From Buttiauxella warmboldiae (GTDB taxonomy: Bacteria > Pseudomonadota > Gammaproteobacteria > Enterobacterales > Enterobacteriaceae): a DNA stretch of 45,361 bases. The stretch covers positions 1 through 45,361 of the forward strand of contig NZ_RPOH01000098.1 in NCBI RefSeq assembly GCF_003818135.1, given 5' to 3'. The notes under the pieces were generated by a model. That model was not told where the DNA came from and made no database searches. It worked only from the letters and a program-made list of their open reading frames with translations. Shown here in pieces: positions 20,485-32,859 of this stretch. A program made the translations under genes and the position numbers. Each line of letters begins with the position of its first letter. Within the stretch, counting starts at the first letter, position 1.

Positions 20485-21687
20485 ATGTTTTATCTCGACA
20501 CTCTTTCCACCCTTGTTGCTGCGACTCTCGTCTTATTACTGGGCCGAAAAATGGTCCACACCATACCGCTGTTAAAAAAATACACTATCCCTGAACCTGT
20601 TGCGGGTGGACTGTTAATCGCTCTGGCCCTGCTGGTGCTCAAAAAAAGCATCGGCTGGGAATTTGAATTTGATATGAGCCTCAAAGATCCGCTGATGCTC
20701 GCTTTTTTTGCCACTATCGGCCTGAATGCCAATCTTTCCAGCCTGCGTACCGGCGGAAAAGTTGTCGGTGTGTTCCTGATTGTGGTGGTGGGCTTGCTGG
20801 TTATGCAAAACGCCATCGGTATTGGAATGGCGAGCCTGTTGGGTCTTGATCCGTTAATGGGATTGCTGGCGGGTTCTATTACGTTATCCGGCGGCCACGG
20901 CACGGGGGCTGCCTGGAGCAAGCTGTTTACCGAACGCTATGGCTTCCAGAATGCCACCGAAGTTGCGATGGCTTGCGCAACCTTTGGCCTGGTGCTGGGT
21001 GGGCTGATTGGCGGGCCGGTGGCGCGTTATCTGGTTAAGCACTCCTCAACGCCCGATGGCACACCGGATGATAGCGCAGACCCAACGGCCTTCGAAAAAC
21101 CTGCGGTAGGGCGCATGATCACCTCTATGGTGATGATTGAAACCATTGCGATGATCGCTATCTGTCTGACCGCCGGTAAGTTTGCTGCGCATTTCATTCA
21201 GGGCACCAGCTTCGAATTACCGACCTTTGTCTGCGTGCTGTTTGTTGGGGTTATCCTCAGCAACACGCTTTCACTGCTCGGCTTTTATCGGGTATTCGAA
21301 CGTGCGGTTTCCGTGTTGGGGAACGTCTGTTTATCACTGTTCCTCGCCATGGCGCTGATGAGTCTGAAGCTGTGGGAACTGGCGTCTCTGGCGCTGCCGA
21401 TGCTGGCGATCCTGACGGTACAGACCATCTTTATGGCGCTGTATGCCATCTTTGTGACTTATCGTTTGATGGGAAAAAACTACGATGCGGCGGTTCTCGC
21501 GGCAGGCCATTGTGGTTTTGGCCTCGGTGCCACACCAACGGCAATCGCCAATATGCAGGCGATTACCGAGCGTTTTGGACCGTCGCATATGGCATTCCTG
21601 GTGGTGCCGATGGTCGGCGCGTTCTTTATTGATATCGTCAACGCGCTGGTGATCAAGCTGTACCTGATGTTGCCCATGTTTGGCTAA
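20485..21687 (+). CDS. gltS: Sodium/glutamate symporter GltS
   Basis: Sodium-dependent glutamate uptake carrier of the inner membrane (ESS family). The protein is 400 aa (401 in E. coli) with two inverted halves and two conserved glycine-rich re-entrant loops: GSITLSGGHGTGAA in the N-half and AGHCGFGLGATPTAIANM in the C-half. It begins MFYLDTLSTLVAA after GGAG. An in-frame ATG at 20460 lies further upstream, but family N-termini match 20485. It is convergent with recG, with only 3 bases between stops. Confidence 0.97.
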   Translation: MFYLDTLSTLVAATLVLLLGRKMVHTIPLLKKYTIPEPVAGGLLIALALLVLKKSIGWEFEFDMSLKDPLMLAFFATIGLNANLSSLRTGGKVVGVFLIVVVGLLVMQNAIGIGMASLLGLDPLMGLLAGSITLSGGHGTGAAWSKLFTERYGFQNATEVAMACATFGLVLGGLIGGPVARYLVKHSSTPDGTPDDSADPTAFEKPAVGRMITSMVMIETIAMIAICLTAGKFAAHFIQGTSFELPTFVCVLFVGVILSNTLSLLGFYRVFERAVSVLGNVCLSLFLAMALMSLKLWELASLALPMLAILTVQTIFMALYAIFVTYRLMGKNYDAAVLAAGHCGFGLGATPTAIANMQAITERFGPSHMAFLVVPMVGAFFIDIVNALVIKLYLMLPMFG

Positions 21688-21690
21688 CTA

Positions 21691-23772
21691 TCAGGCGTTT
21701 GAATAGCGTTCCGTTTCAGGCATCCAGCGTTCAATGAGCGCTGTTGCCTGTTCGGGGTAGCGTTCATGGATATGGCGCGCAAGGCGCTGTACTTCCGGGA
21801 TCATCGCCTGGTCGCGCAGTAAATCTGCCACTTTAAACTCGGCATTCCCCGTCTGACGCGTGCCGAGTAATTCCCCCGGCCCGCGAATTTCCAAATCTTT
21901 TTGCGCAATCACAAAGCCATCGTTGCTATCACGCAGCACCTGTAAGCGCAGCTGTGCGGTTTTTGACAGCGGCGACTTATAAAGCAATACGCAGTGAGAG
22001 GCGACTGCGCCACGGCCTACACGGCCACGTAGCTGGTGGAGCTGCGCAAGACCGAGGCGTTCCGGGTTTTCGATGATCATCAGACTGGCATTCGGCACGT
22101 CAACGCCAACTTCAATGACGGTCGTTGCCACCAGCAGATGAATTGACCCTGCTTTGAAAGCCTGCATAACTGCCTGCTTTTCCTGCGGCTTCATGCGGCC
22201 ATGAACCAGGCCGACGTTGAGATTCGGCAGCGCTATCTTTAACTCTTCCCAGGTCACTTCTGCGGCCTGGGCCTCCAGTAATTCAGACTCTTCAATCAGG
22301 GTACAAACCCAGTACGCCTGGCGGCCTTCATTGCTACAGGCTTCCCGTACCCGCTCGATAATATCGCTGCGGCGCGAATCCGGGATCGCGACGGTAGTCA
22401 CCGGCGTGCGGCCTGGCGGGAGTTCATCAATTGTTGAGGTATCCAGATCGGCATAGGCTGTCATCGCCAGCGTGCGTGGGATCGGCGTTGCGGTCATGAT
22501 GAGCTGGTGCGGATGGAAGCCCTGAATCTGGCCCTTTTCCCACAGAGCCAGACGCTGGTGAACGCCAAAGCGGTGTTGTTCATCAATGATGACCAGCGCA
22601 AGCTGCGAAAACTGCACCTGTTCCTGGAAGATGGCGTGCGTTCCCACCACCATCGCTACCTGGCCGCTGGCAATCGCATCCTGTTGGGCGATACGCGCTT
22701 TGCCTTTTTGCTTGCCTGCAAGCCAGCCTACTTCGATACCCAGTGGCGCAAACCACTGGCGGAAGTTATTGGCGTGCTGTTCTGCGAGCAATTCTGTCGG
22801 TGCCATCAACCCTACCTGCTTGCCATGAGCAATCGCACGTAATGCGGCGAGAGCGGCAACCAGCGTTTTCCCTGAACCCACGTCACCCTGTACGAGGCGC
22901 ATCATTGGTATATCCAGAGCCATATCGTGTTCGATTTCTGCAACGACTCGTGCTTGTGCGCCCGTTGGTTTAAACGGTAGCGCGGCTAACAGGCGGTTTT
23001 TTAATTCATCATGATTATGCAACGGCAGCGCGTGATAACGTTGCGCACCCGCGCGCAACGCAAGCATGCTCAGATTATGGGCCAGTAATTCTTCAAGAAT
23101 TAAGCGCCGCTGCGCCGGGTGTTTACCGGTTTCGAGATCGGCTAATTGCATGGACGGTGGCGGGCGATGCAAAGTGCGCAACGCTTCGGGCAGGCTCATC
23201 ATCGCTTTGCTTAAATCCGCAGGCAGCAATTCGGCAATGGCGCAGGTATCAAGCAGCTCCAGCGCCTGGTCGGTCAGCTTACGCAACGTTGCCTGACGAA
23301 TGCCTTCCGTCGTGGGGTAAACCGGCGTCAGCGTTTCCTGCAATTCAGGCGTACTTAAATCGCCCTGAACACGGTACTCCGGGTGAATCATCTCGGGGCC
23401 GTGCGTGCCGCGTTTTGCTTCACCATAAGCGAGTACACGCTTTCCGGCCGTAAGGCTGTTTTTCATTGCGGCGTTGAAGTTGAAAAACCGCATGGTCAGA
23501 ATTCCGCTGCCATCAGAAATCTGGCAGGTCATCATGCGGCGGCGGCCAAAACTGATATTGCAGTTCAGCACTTCACCTTCTACGGTAGCGTAAATGCCCG
23601 GTAGCAGATCGTTAATGGGGTAGAGTTGGGTGCGGTCTTCGTAGCGCAAAGGCAGATGAAGGAGAAGATCCTGAATGGTGTGCAGGCCAATTTTCGCCAG
23701 CTTGCCGCTCTGGCTGGCGCCCACTCCGGCAAGCGTACTTAACGGTATGGCATCCAGCAAACGGCCTTTCAT
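21691..23772 (-). CDS. recG: ATP-dependent DNA helicase RecG
   Basis: Branch-migrating helicase that remodels stalled forks and Holliday junctions. The protein is 693 aa from the ATG at 23772 (MKGRLLDAIPLSTL), exactly the E. coli length; an earlier in-frame start adds 14 unrelated residues. The N-terminal wedge domain (OB fold, about residues 50-150) is followed by two helicase domains with Walker A GDVGSGKT, DEQH, TATPIPRT and the motif VI region QLRGRVGRG. It starts 4 bases after trmH, in the spoT operon. Confidence 0.97.
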   Translation of the reverse strand: MKGRLLDAIPLSTLAGVGASQSGKLAKIGLHTIQDLLLHLPLRYEDRTQLYPINDLLPGIYATVEGEVLNCNISFGRRRMMTCQISDGSGILTMRFFNFNAAMKNSLTAGKRVLAYGEAKRGTHGPEMIHPEYRVQGDLSTPELQETLTPVYPTTEGIRQATLRKLTDQALELLDTCAIAELLPADLSKAMMSLPEALRTLHRPPPSMQLADLETGKHPAQRRLILEELLAHNLSMLALRAGAQRYHALPLHNHDELKNRLLAALPFKPTGAQARVVAEIEHDMALDIPMMRLVQGDVGSGKTLVAALAALRAIAHGKQVGLMAPTELLAEQHANNFRQWFAPLGIEVGWLAGKQKGKARIAQQDAIASGQVAMVVGTHAIFQEQVQFSQLALVIIDEQHRFGVHQRLALWEKGQIQGFHPHQLIMTATPIPRTLAMTAYADLDTSTIDELPPGRTPVTTVAIPDSRRSDIIERVREACSNEGRQAYWVCTLIEESELLEAQAAEVTWEELKIALPNLNVGLVHGRMKPQEKQAVMQAFKAGSIHLLVATTVIEVGVDVPNASLMIIENPERLGLAQLHQLRGRVGRGAVASHCVLLYKSPLSKTAQLRLQVLRDSNDGFVIAQKDLEIRGPGELLGTRQTGNAEFKVADLLRDQAMIPEVQRLARHIHERYPEQATALIERWMPETERYSNA

Positions 23773-23776
23773 CCGA

Positions 23777-24466
23777 CTACTCCGCAGATTGCATTGTGGC
23801 CCACCATGCGGCATCAGCTGTTATCTCACCTTGCTGATTCACATGCGGGTAGGGTAAGCCTTTGCGACGGGAAACGCGTGCCAGTACCGGGTAGCCCCCT
23901 TCGAACAGCAGGCGCTGTTGTTCGGATTCTGGCAGGGTGCTGTTTTCACGCTGGTACATTCCGGCGTTCTGACGCTGGCGCTGTGCTTCATACAATATTA
24001 GCGCGGAGGCGACGGAAACGTTTAGAGATTGCACCATACCAACCATTGGAATAATGATGTCCTGGTCAGCCAGCGCCAGCGCTTCCTGAGTAATACCGGT
24101 TTTTTCCTGACCCATCAGAATGCAGGTCGGGCGCGTGTAATCAATCTCGCGAAAATCGACGGCTTTATCAGAAAGGTTGGTGGCGAGGATTTGCATCCCG
24201 TTGTTTTTCAGATGGCTAACGGCATCGCCAATACTGCGGTGCGTTTTCACTTCAACCCAGGAGTTACTTCCCGCAGCACTCGATGCCATGGTGCGCATTC
24301 TGTTACCCGGCCAAACTGCGTGAACTTCATGCACGCCCACGGCATCAGCGGTGCGAATAATCGCCGAGACGTTATGAGGTTTATGGACTTGTTCCATGCA
24401 GACGGTCAGATCAGGCTGACGCCTGGCGAGCATCTCGCAAATACGCGCATAACGTTGAGGATTCAT
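23777..24466 (-). CDS. trmH: tRNA (guanosine-18-2'-O)-methyltransferase TrmH (SpoU)
   Basis: SPOUT-class methyltransferase that makes Gm18 in the tRNA D-loop. The protein is 229 aa from the ATG at 24466 (MNPQRYARICEM), the E. coli length. The three SPOUT motifs are present: NVSAIIRTADAVG, ILMGQEKTGIT and the knot motif MVQSLNVSVASALILYEA. It starts 4 bp after the spoT stop, so it is probably translationally coupled within rpoZ-spoT-trmH-recG. Confidence 0.97.
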   Translation of the reverse strand: MNPQRYARICEMLARRQPDLTVCMEQVHKPHNVSAIIRTADAVGVHEVHAVWPGNRMRTMASSAAGSNSWVEVKTHRSIGDAVSHLKNNGMQILATNLSDKAVDFREIDYTRPTCILMGQEKTGITQEALALADQDIIIPMVGMVQSLNVSVASALILYEAQRQRQNAGMYQRENSTLPESEQQRLLFEGGYPVLARVSRRKGLPYPHVNQQGEITADAAWWATMQSAE

Positions 24467-24470
24467 CACA

Positions 24471-26582
24471 CTAATTTCGGTTGCGGGTGACTTTGATAAC
24501 ATCCGGCATTACGCGGATTTTACGCATAATATTGGCCAGATGAACGCGATCGCGGGCAGACATACGGATAAACGCGCTGTAAACACGACCATCTTTTTCT
24601 TCCGTATTCAGGCTATGGATATTCGAACCCGCGGTGTTGATTGCCGCAGTCAGGTTTGCCAGCGCACCCTGATGATTGAACATATCCACTTTAATTTCAG
24701 TAAGGAATTCCTGCTCGGTCTCTTTATCCCACTCTACCGCCATAAACTTCTCGGCTTCTTTCTGATAGCCACGAATATTACGGCAGGACTCATGATGGAT
24801 AACTAACCCTTTGCCCGGGCTGACGTGAGCAACAATTGGGTCGCCTGGGATCGGGCGGCAACACTTAGCGAAGGTAATCAGCACGCCATCAGCGCCTTTG
24901 ATAGGCAGGTGGCCGTGTGCCGGAGTATTGGCCTGCGCAATGACCGACGCTTCACCCTGCAGGTTCTTCGCCACCACCACGCTCATGGCATTGCCTAAAC
25001 CAATTTCTGCCAGCAAATCATCAAGCGTGGCGAGCTTCATACGCTCAAGCTCACGTTGAATATTCTCTGGCGGAACTTCGGCCAGTTTCCGGCTGCCCCC
25101 TAACGCATGGTTAAGCAGACGGCGGCCCAGGCTTACGGAATCGTCGCGCTTGAGGTTTTTCAGCATCTGGCGGATTTTGGCGCGCGCTTTCGAGCTGACA
25201 ACAAAGTTCAGCCAGGCCGCGTTCGGGCGAGCGCCTGGTGCGGTGATAATTTCGATGGTCTGGCCGCTGCTGAGCGACTGAGACAGCGGATAGGGCTGCC
25301 TGTCGACGCGTGCGCCCACACAGGCGTGGCCGATATCGGTATGCACGGCATAGGCGAAATCGACCGGTGTTGCGCCAGCCGGCAATTCGACAATGCGCCC
25401 TTCCGGGGTGAAAACGTAAATCTCATCCGGGAAGAGGTCGGATTTTACGCTTTCGATAAATTCAAATGAGCTACCGGCGCTTTGCTGCAGTTCCAGCAGG
25501 CTTTGCATCCAGCGCTGGGCGCGGATTTGCGCGGTAGTACCACTTTCACCCTGCTCTTTATAAGCCCAGTGAGCGGCAACACCCATTTCTGCCATCTGAT
25601 CCATGTCTTCGGTACGGATTTGCACTTCAACCGGCACGCCGTGTGGGCCAATCATTGAAGTATGCAGGGATTGATATCCGTTCGCTTTTGGAATGGCGAT
25701 ATAGTCCTTTACCCGCCCGGGACGGGGCTTGTAGAGGCTATGCATCTGCCCAAGAACGCGGTAACAGGTATCCATATCGTGAACAATTACGCGGAAGGCG
25801 TAGATATCCATAATCGAGTGGAAACGCTGCTCTTTGAGCGTCATTTTGCAGTAGATGGAGTAAAGATGTTTTTCGCGACCGCTGACGCGGCAGGGAATAT
25901 TGGCTTCCTGCAAACGCCCGTCGATTTCCGAGAGGATTTTTTGAATCATCTCTTTGCGGTTACCACGTGCTGCTTTCACGACTTCTTTAATGACGCGATA
26001 GCGATTCGGGTAAAGCGCTTCAAAGCCCAGTTCTTCCAGCTCAGTTTTCAGATGATGAATACCAAGACGGTGTGCCAGGGGGCTATAAATTTCGAGGGTT
26101 TCGCGCGCAATGCGGCGACGTTTATCAGGGCGCAATGCCCCAAGCGTGCGCATATTGTGCGTGCGGTCGGCGAGTTTGATCAGAATGACGCGGATATCCT
26201 GCACCATCGCCATGATCATTTTGCGGAAGTTTTCAGCCTGAGCTTCTTTCTTATCGCGGAATTTCAGTTTGTCGAGCTTAGAGACCCCTTCCACCAGTTC
26301 GGCAACGCTTTTGCCAAACAGCTGTTCCATATCCTGGTAGGTGGCAGGGGTGTCTTCAATCACATCATGCAGAAGGGCTGCCATCAGCGTTTCATAGTCG
26401 AGTTTCATCTCGGCCAGAATGCAGGCCACCGCTACCGGATGGGTGATATAGGGCTCGCCGCTTGAACGTGCTTGTCCCTCGTGAGCATCACGCGCAACAA
26501 GGTATGCCTGCCGAAGGCGCTTGATCTGCTCCTCGGACAAGTATTGTTGAATCAGTTGATTCAGGCTTTCAAACAGATACAA
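24471..26582 (-). CDS. spoT: Bifunctional (p)ppGpp hydrolase/synthetase SpoT
   Basis: Degrades and, more weakly, makes ppGpp, setting the stringent response to carbon, fatty-acid and iron stress. The protein is 703 aa (702 in E. coli). Domains in order are the HD hydrolase with HDVIEDT, the synthetase, TGS (about residues 385-445; begins EIYVFTPEGRIVELPAGATP), a helical and zinc-finger region (FAKCCRPIPGD), and a C-terminal ACT domain ending VIKVTRNRN. Hydrolase residues are intact. It lies between rpoZ and trmH. Confidence 0.98.
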   Translation of the reverse strand: MYLFESLNQLIQQYLSEEQIKRLRQAYLVARDAHEGQARSSGEPYITHPVAVACILAEMKLDYETLMAALLHDVIEDTPATYQDMEQLFGKSVAELVEGVSKLDKLKFRDKKEAQAENFRKMIMAMVQDIRVILIKLADRTHNMRTLGALRPDKRRRIARETLEIYSPLAHRLGIHHLKTELEELGFEALYPNRYRVIKEVVKAARGNRKEMIQKILSEIDGRLQEANIPCRVSGREKHLYSIYCKMTLKEQRFHSIMDIYAFRVIVHDMDTCYRVLGQMHSLYKPRPGRVKDYIAIPKANGYQSLHTSMIGPHGVPVEVQIRTEDMDQMAEMGVAAHWAYKEQGESGTTAQIRAQRWMQSLLELQQSAGSSFEFIESVKSDLFPDEIYVFTPEGRIVELPAGATPVDFAYAVHTDIGHACVGARVDRQPYPLSQSLSSGQTIEIITAPGARPNAAWLNFVVSSKARAKIRQMLKNLKRDDSVSLGRRLLNHALGGSRKLAEVPPENIQRELERMKLATLDDLLAEIGLGNAMSVVVAKNLQGEASVIAQANTPAHGHLPIKGADGVLITFAKCCRPIPGDPIVAHVSPGKGLVIHHESCRNIRGYQKEAEKFMAVEWDKETEQEFLTEIKVDMFNHQGALANLTAAINTAGSNIHSLNTEEKDGRVYSAFIRMSARDRVHLANIMRKIRVMPDVIKVTRNRN

Positions 26583-26600
26583 GGGCTACCCGCAGGCTAA

Positions 26601-26876
26601 TTAACGACGACCTTCAGCAATAGCGGTAACGGCCTGCAGTTCTGCGGCTTCCTGCTCTTGCTGCTCCTGACGATCGCGAACATCAAGAATCTGGTTGGTA
26701 ATCAACCCTTCTTCGATTTCGCGCAGTGCGATGACCGTCGTTTTGTCGTTTTCTTCAGCAACGAGTGGATCTTTACCACCGGTTTGCATCTGACGAGCGC
26801 GACGTGCGGCGACCAGAACCAGGTCAAAACGGTTACCAATTTTCTCAACAGCGTCCTGAACAGTTACGCGTGCCAT
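26601..26876 (-). CDS. rpoZ: RNA polymerase omega subunit
   Basis: Small subunit that helps assemble RNA polymerase and forms part of the ppGpp-binding site with beta-prime. The protein is 91 aa, the E. coli length, with [20 protein letters not shown] at the N-terminus and a Gln/Glu-rich tail. It lies between gmk and spoT, 18 bases from spoT, in the conserved order. Confidence 0.98.
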   Translation of the reverse strand: MARVTVQDAVEKIGNRFDLVLVAARRARQMQTGGKDPLVAEENDKTTVIALREIEEGLITNQILDVRDRQEQQEQEAAELQAVTAIAEGRR

Positions 26877-26930
26877 AATTAAAATGCTCCACAGATGAAG
26901 AAATGACTGGGCATGATACTGAAACTGGGC

Positions 26931-27623
<693 letters not shown>

Positions 27624-27724
27624 TCACGGAGAATTTGTCACGTCCATCAGCAATATTTCTGCCATTTTGCGTAATGTTTTCTAAAAAATACCTCGTATTA
27701 CTGCAATAAATTAAACGTCTCTGA

Positions 27725-30111
<2,387 letters not shown>

Positions 30112-30305
30112 TGATACCCCCGTTAGAAACATGCAGAGGGTAACGTTTTGTGAACCATATCACGATTGAGATTTTCTAAATCGAACTATTTTGGATTAGT
30201 TATTTTAATGGATTATTTTCCATAATCGCATATTTAATGGTTTTCTGTGAATGTATTTATCTTTGTAAGGATAAGTTTTTCTATTGATAAATGAATAGGG
30301 TCACG

Positions 30306-30698
30306 ATGATGAACACTTCAATGATACTGAGAGCATTGGCAAACGGTGTTAACCCGGATACCGGCGAGTTATTGAGCCGTTCATCTGTTGCTCAGACACC
30401 TGAAATGATCCGTATGTTATTCACACTAGCGGAAGAGCTGGTTGATGTTTCTGCAAAAATCAAAAAAACTAAGCTTTCCCTGCACGAACGTCAGCAAAAG
30501 AATATCGCAGAAGGGAAACCTGCTAAATCCTATTTTCCCTGGAGTAATGAAGAAAAACTCCAGTTAGCAGAGGGTTATACGGCTGGAAAAACCGTTGAGG
30601 CATTAAGTCTTGAGCTGGGGCGTTCCGGGCGCGCTGTTGCCATTCAGCTTGAAAAGCTAGGGTTAATCACGGCGGAGCAACTGATGAATTATCAGTAG
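30306..30698 (+). CDS. Hypothetical protein with C-terminal SANT/Myb-like helix-turn-helix
   Basis: A 130-aa protein with no family name I can give. The N-terminus reads ILRALANGVNPDTGELL, a motif seen in several small proteobacterial proteins. The C-terminal 45 residues (FPWSNEEKLQLAEGYTAGKT, then SLELGRSGRAVAIQLEKLGL) look like a SANT/Myb-type three-helix DNA- or protein-binding domain. The middle is Lys-rich. Start choice: two adjacent ATG codons at 30306 and 30309 follow AGGG; an ATG at 30291 is also possible. It stands where dinD lies in E. coli K-12 but does not resemble DinD. Confidence 0.75.
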   Translation: MMNTSMILRALANGVNPDTGELLSRSSVAQTPEMIRMLFTLAEELVDVSAKIKKTKLSLHERQQKNIAEGKPAKSYFPWSNEEKLQLAEGYTAGKTVEALSLELGRSGRAVAIQLEKLGLITAEQLMNYQ

Positions 30699-30799
30699 AT
30701 GTGGTTCAGCCGACCAGGCTGCCGGTACATAGATCTATTCATCAAGCTCAAATGGAGGTAATGTTATTACATAGCGTTAATTCATCCGGGGATCTCTTC

Positions 30800-31054
30800 A
30801 TGAAAGTGCATAGCATTCTGGCTCTGTCACTGGCTGCCACGTCATTCAGTTGCCTGGCGTTTAAATCGCAGGTCGATATCACCCATGACGCAGCAGCAGT
30901 TAACGCCAGCACCCTTGAGAGCAAAATTTTGGCTAACTTCTATAGCCAGCATGGCACGAATCCACAGAATACTCTCCTTAGCACCTGTGACGCCTTACCT
31001 GTAGCGGGGTGTTCCTGCCCGTTCTGCATAATGCTACGCAGTCGTATAAGCTAA
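30800..31054 (+). CDS. Small exported cysteine-containing protein, unknown family
   Basis: An 84-aa product with a typical signal peptide (MKVHSILALSLAATSFSCLA, cleavage near residue 20). The mature part is short and ends CSCPFCIMLRSRIS after CDALPVAGC, so five cysteines cluster near the C-terminus. They may bind metal or form disulfides in the periplasm. The start at 30800 is chosen for the signal peptide; the frame is open further upstream. No family recognised. Confidence 0.6.
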   Translation: MKVHSILALSLAATSFSCLAFKSQVDITHDAAAVNASTLESKILANFYSQHGTNPQNTLLSTCDALPVAGCSCPFCIMLRSRIS

Positions 31055-31234
31055 TAACGTTATGTTGCTGGCTACGGTTTGCGCTCTGAGGCTGTGTTTC
31101 CGGTGCGGGTTTTAGAGTCAATTTAAGGTATGCGGGCTATTTCGGGGACGGGGAGTTACCGAATTTAATGAAATCTGGTGGCCCGTTCTTCATGTAATTT
31201 CATTACGCAACTACTCTGTCAGGGAGCATACATC

Positions 31235-31432
31235 ATGAGATTACCTACACGTCGCATTGTATGGATTGTTGTCGCCATTGCGGGGGTTGTGTCACTTAGC
31301 GTGGCGGACTCGACCATTGATGCCAATAACATCGTTCACGATTCCGCTTTGATGCCATTGGGTGCCATTTTGTTGTTGCTGGCATTCGTTATCTTCGTCT
31401 TTGACGCTATCAAAACGGTTTTAAGGCGCTAA
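31235..31432 (+). CDS. Small two-pass membrane protein, unknown family
   Basis: A 65-aa product with two hydrophobic segments (IVWIVVAIAGVVSLSVA, about residues 9-25, and LMPLGAILLLLAFVIFVF, about residues 41-58), basic residues at both ends (RLPTRR and KTVLRR) and a polar linker. The ATG follows AGGGAG. The termini are probably cytoplasmic. No family recognised. The 164 bases from here to the left att repeat show no gene. Confidence 0.65.
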   Translation: MRLPTRRIVWIVVAIAGVVSLSVADSTIDANNIVHDSALMPLGAILLLLAFVIFVFDAIKTVLRR

Positions 31433-31596
31433 GCATCAAAGCTCTTTGCCGCTTAGATAGCCATATCATCAGCTAAATGAGCGGTGAACTTATCATTCAC
31501 GGTACGCGGCCAGAATGATTGTTTGCGCTGCGTGCCGGTTTCGACAGGCCAATCCCGATGTTGTGATCCACTACACTTATTGCCGTGTACAGATAA

Positions 31597-31724
31597 AACA
31601 CGCGCTGTAGTGATACGATATGAGACTATATAAAACAAAAAAAGGCCATGATTTACAATGGCCTTTTTATCCTGACGAGACTTAGTGAGACTACGCGATA
31701 TCGCGTGAAACGTTACTCGATGTT
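31597..31724. repeat. attL: left direct repeat (128 bp) with displaced yicC terminus
   Basis: Matches 42714-42840 with eight mismatches and one single-base indel. Read on the minus strand it starts with the last codons of yicC (AAC ATC GAG TAA) and contains the yicC terminator hairpin (AGGCCAT/ATGGCCT, 31643-31664), now cut off from yicC. The divergence implies that the element brought its own yicC tail from another strain or species. Confidence 0.92.
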
Positions 31725-31761
31725 GAATCTGAATGTTGAGTGTCAGTATATGTGCTTTGAT

Positions 31762-32844
31762 TTACAAGTGTTTTCTATAATCGTCTTTTCGATTAGCTAC
31801 ACCCTTAAGTACACCGTAAGCAGATGCTATGTTGTATATGCTGCTTAATTGCTCAACGCAGCGTGGCCACAGACTCCAGATCTCACGTTCATCGAAAAGC
31901 ACTGTTTTATGTCTAGCAAGTAAGGCAGTCAAGCATGAACGCCCTAGATGTTGTCTGAGACTGGCTTTCAGCGCTATTACGCTGGGTTCTTTTGGGAGGG
32001 TAGTAAGACACCCTCTAGTAAGTAACTCCTCTCCTAAGCTGTTAGAGTAGACTTGAAGTCGCTTGAACGGGTTCTTCATCTCCAGGAGTTGGGCCAGCAT
32101 CAAGGCATTCTTTTTCTTACTGGTTGGTTTAGCGCCAGGCTTGTATCGACCTTCGATACGCAAGAAGCGCTTATGCTCATCCAGATTGATATTAATAAGT
32201 TTGGCACGATCCTTCAAAATGAGTTTTCTGTCGCGGTGTGCATTAACTTTTTCATAACAATGAATATGTAGAAGAGAGCGATTGCTGCCTATTCTAAACC
32301 CAGGTAATCCATTTTCAGTATCGTAATAAGTGCTCTTCCCTGCATTTTTTAATCCCCATAGGTAATCATCTAGCTTGCAGTTATATACATCAAGAGCTAC
32401 GTCAATTCTTGTAACCCAAGCTCGAACAAGTAGCCGATAAAATATCTCACCTAAATTGCCATTTATCCATGATACTAAATCATCTATTTTGGCTTTCGTC
32501 ATATGTTGAGGATTAAAATCCAAACGTAGCCCTCCTGTATTAGGATGCTTTGGAACATAATCGATGTGCAATAGAACTGGGGAGTTCTTCTTTCTATCGT
32601 ATATATTTAGTGATTTGCGATAAGGTTTTTCCTTTTTGTTTTTAATGTATTCAGCTCGATATATCCTTTCACTCCGTTGATTCATTTTTTCCAGTTTACT
32701 ATACACTTCCTTTTTTTCCTCTTCAGAAAGAAAACTACTAACTACAGTTAACTTATCAATTCTTATTTTTAGATTGTGCCCGTCATTATCTCTACCGATC
32801 TTTAAAGATTGGCATATATCTATATTGCTTCTGTGTAATAACAT
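31762..32844 (-). CDS. Rolling-circle replication initiator (Rep_trans/phage initiation factor type)
   Basis: A 360-aa protein with features of the replication initiation factor family that includes RstA of CTX phage and pII-like proteins. These nick the origin and start rolling-circle replication. RLLVRAWVTRIDVALDVYNC (about residues 137-156) matches the family's conserved RiDlavD strand. LLHIHCYEK (about residues 191-199) resembles the H-x-H plus Tyr region. FLRIEGRYKP (about residues 227-236) is the family R-x-E-x-R segment. AAGGAA precedes the ATG. It follows alpA in the same direction, with an inverted repeat between them that may be its origin. The assignment is by motif; the catalytic tyrosine is inferred. 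Confidence 0.75.
   Translation of the reverse strand: MLLHRSNIDICQSLKIGRDNDGHNLKIRIDKLTVVSSFLSEEEKKEVYSKLEKMNQRSERIYRAEYIKNKKEKPYRKSLNIYDRKKNSPVLLHIDYVPKHPNTGGLRLDFNPQHMTKAKIDDLVSWINGNLGEIFYRLLVRAWVTRIDVALDVYNCKLDDYLWGLKNAGKSTYYDTENGLPGFRIGSNRSLLHIHCYEKVNAHRDRKLILKDRAKLININLDEHKRFLRIEGRYKPGAKPTSKKKNALMLAQLLEMKNPFKRLQVYSNSLGEELLTRGCLTTLPKEPSVIALKASLRQHLGRSCLTALLARHKTVLFDEREIWSLWPRCVEQLSSIYNIASAYGVLKGVANRKDDYRKHL
31805..31814. repeat. Possible integrase arm site, left end
   Basis: TTAAGTACAC, identical to a motif repeated next to the int gene at 42658-42709. Here it lies inside the last codons of rep, about 80 bp from attL, a spacing usual for arm-type sites. Confidence 0.4.
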
Positions 32845-32859
32845 AACTATTCCTTCTCA

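Noticed and set aside
25662-26465. A 267-codon open frame antisense to spoT
   Set aside because: It is a shadow of the intact spoT gene, with no supporting start signal or domain.
31597-31724. A tRNA gene as integration target
   Set aside because: No cloverleaf is found in either repeat; the repeat is the 3' end of yicC.
31648-31848. A short gene repeated at 31648 and 42737
   Set aside because: The similarity of the two frames comes only from the att direct repeats, which lie over the yicC tail and terminator.
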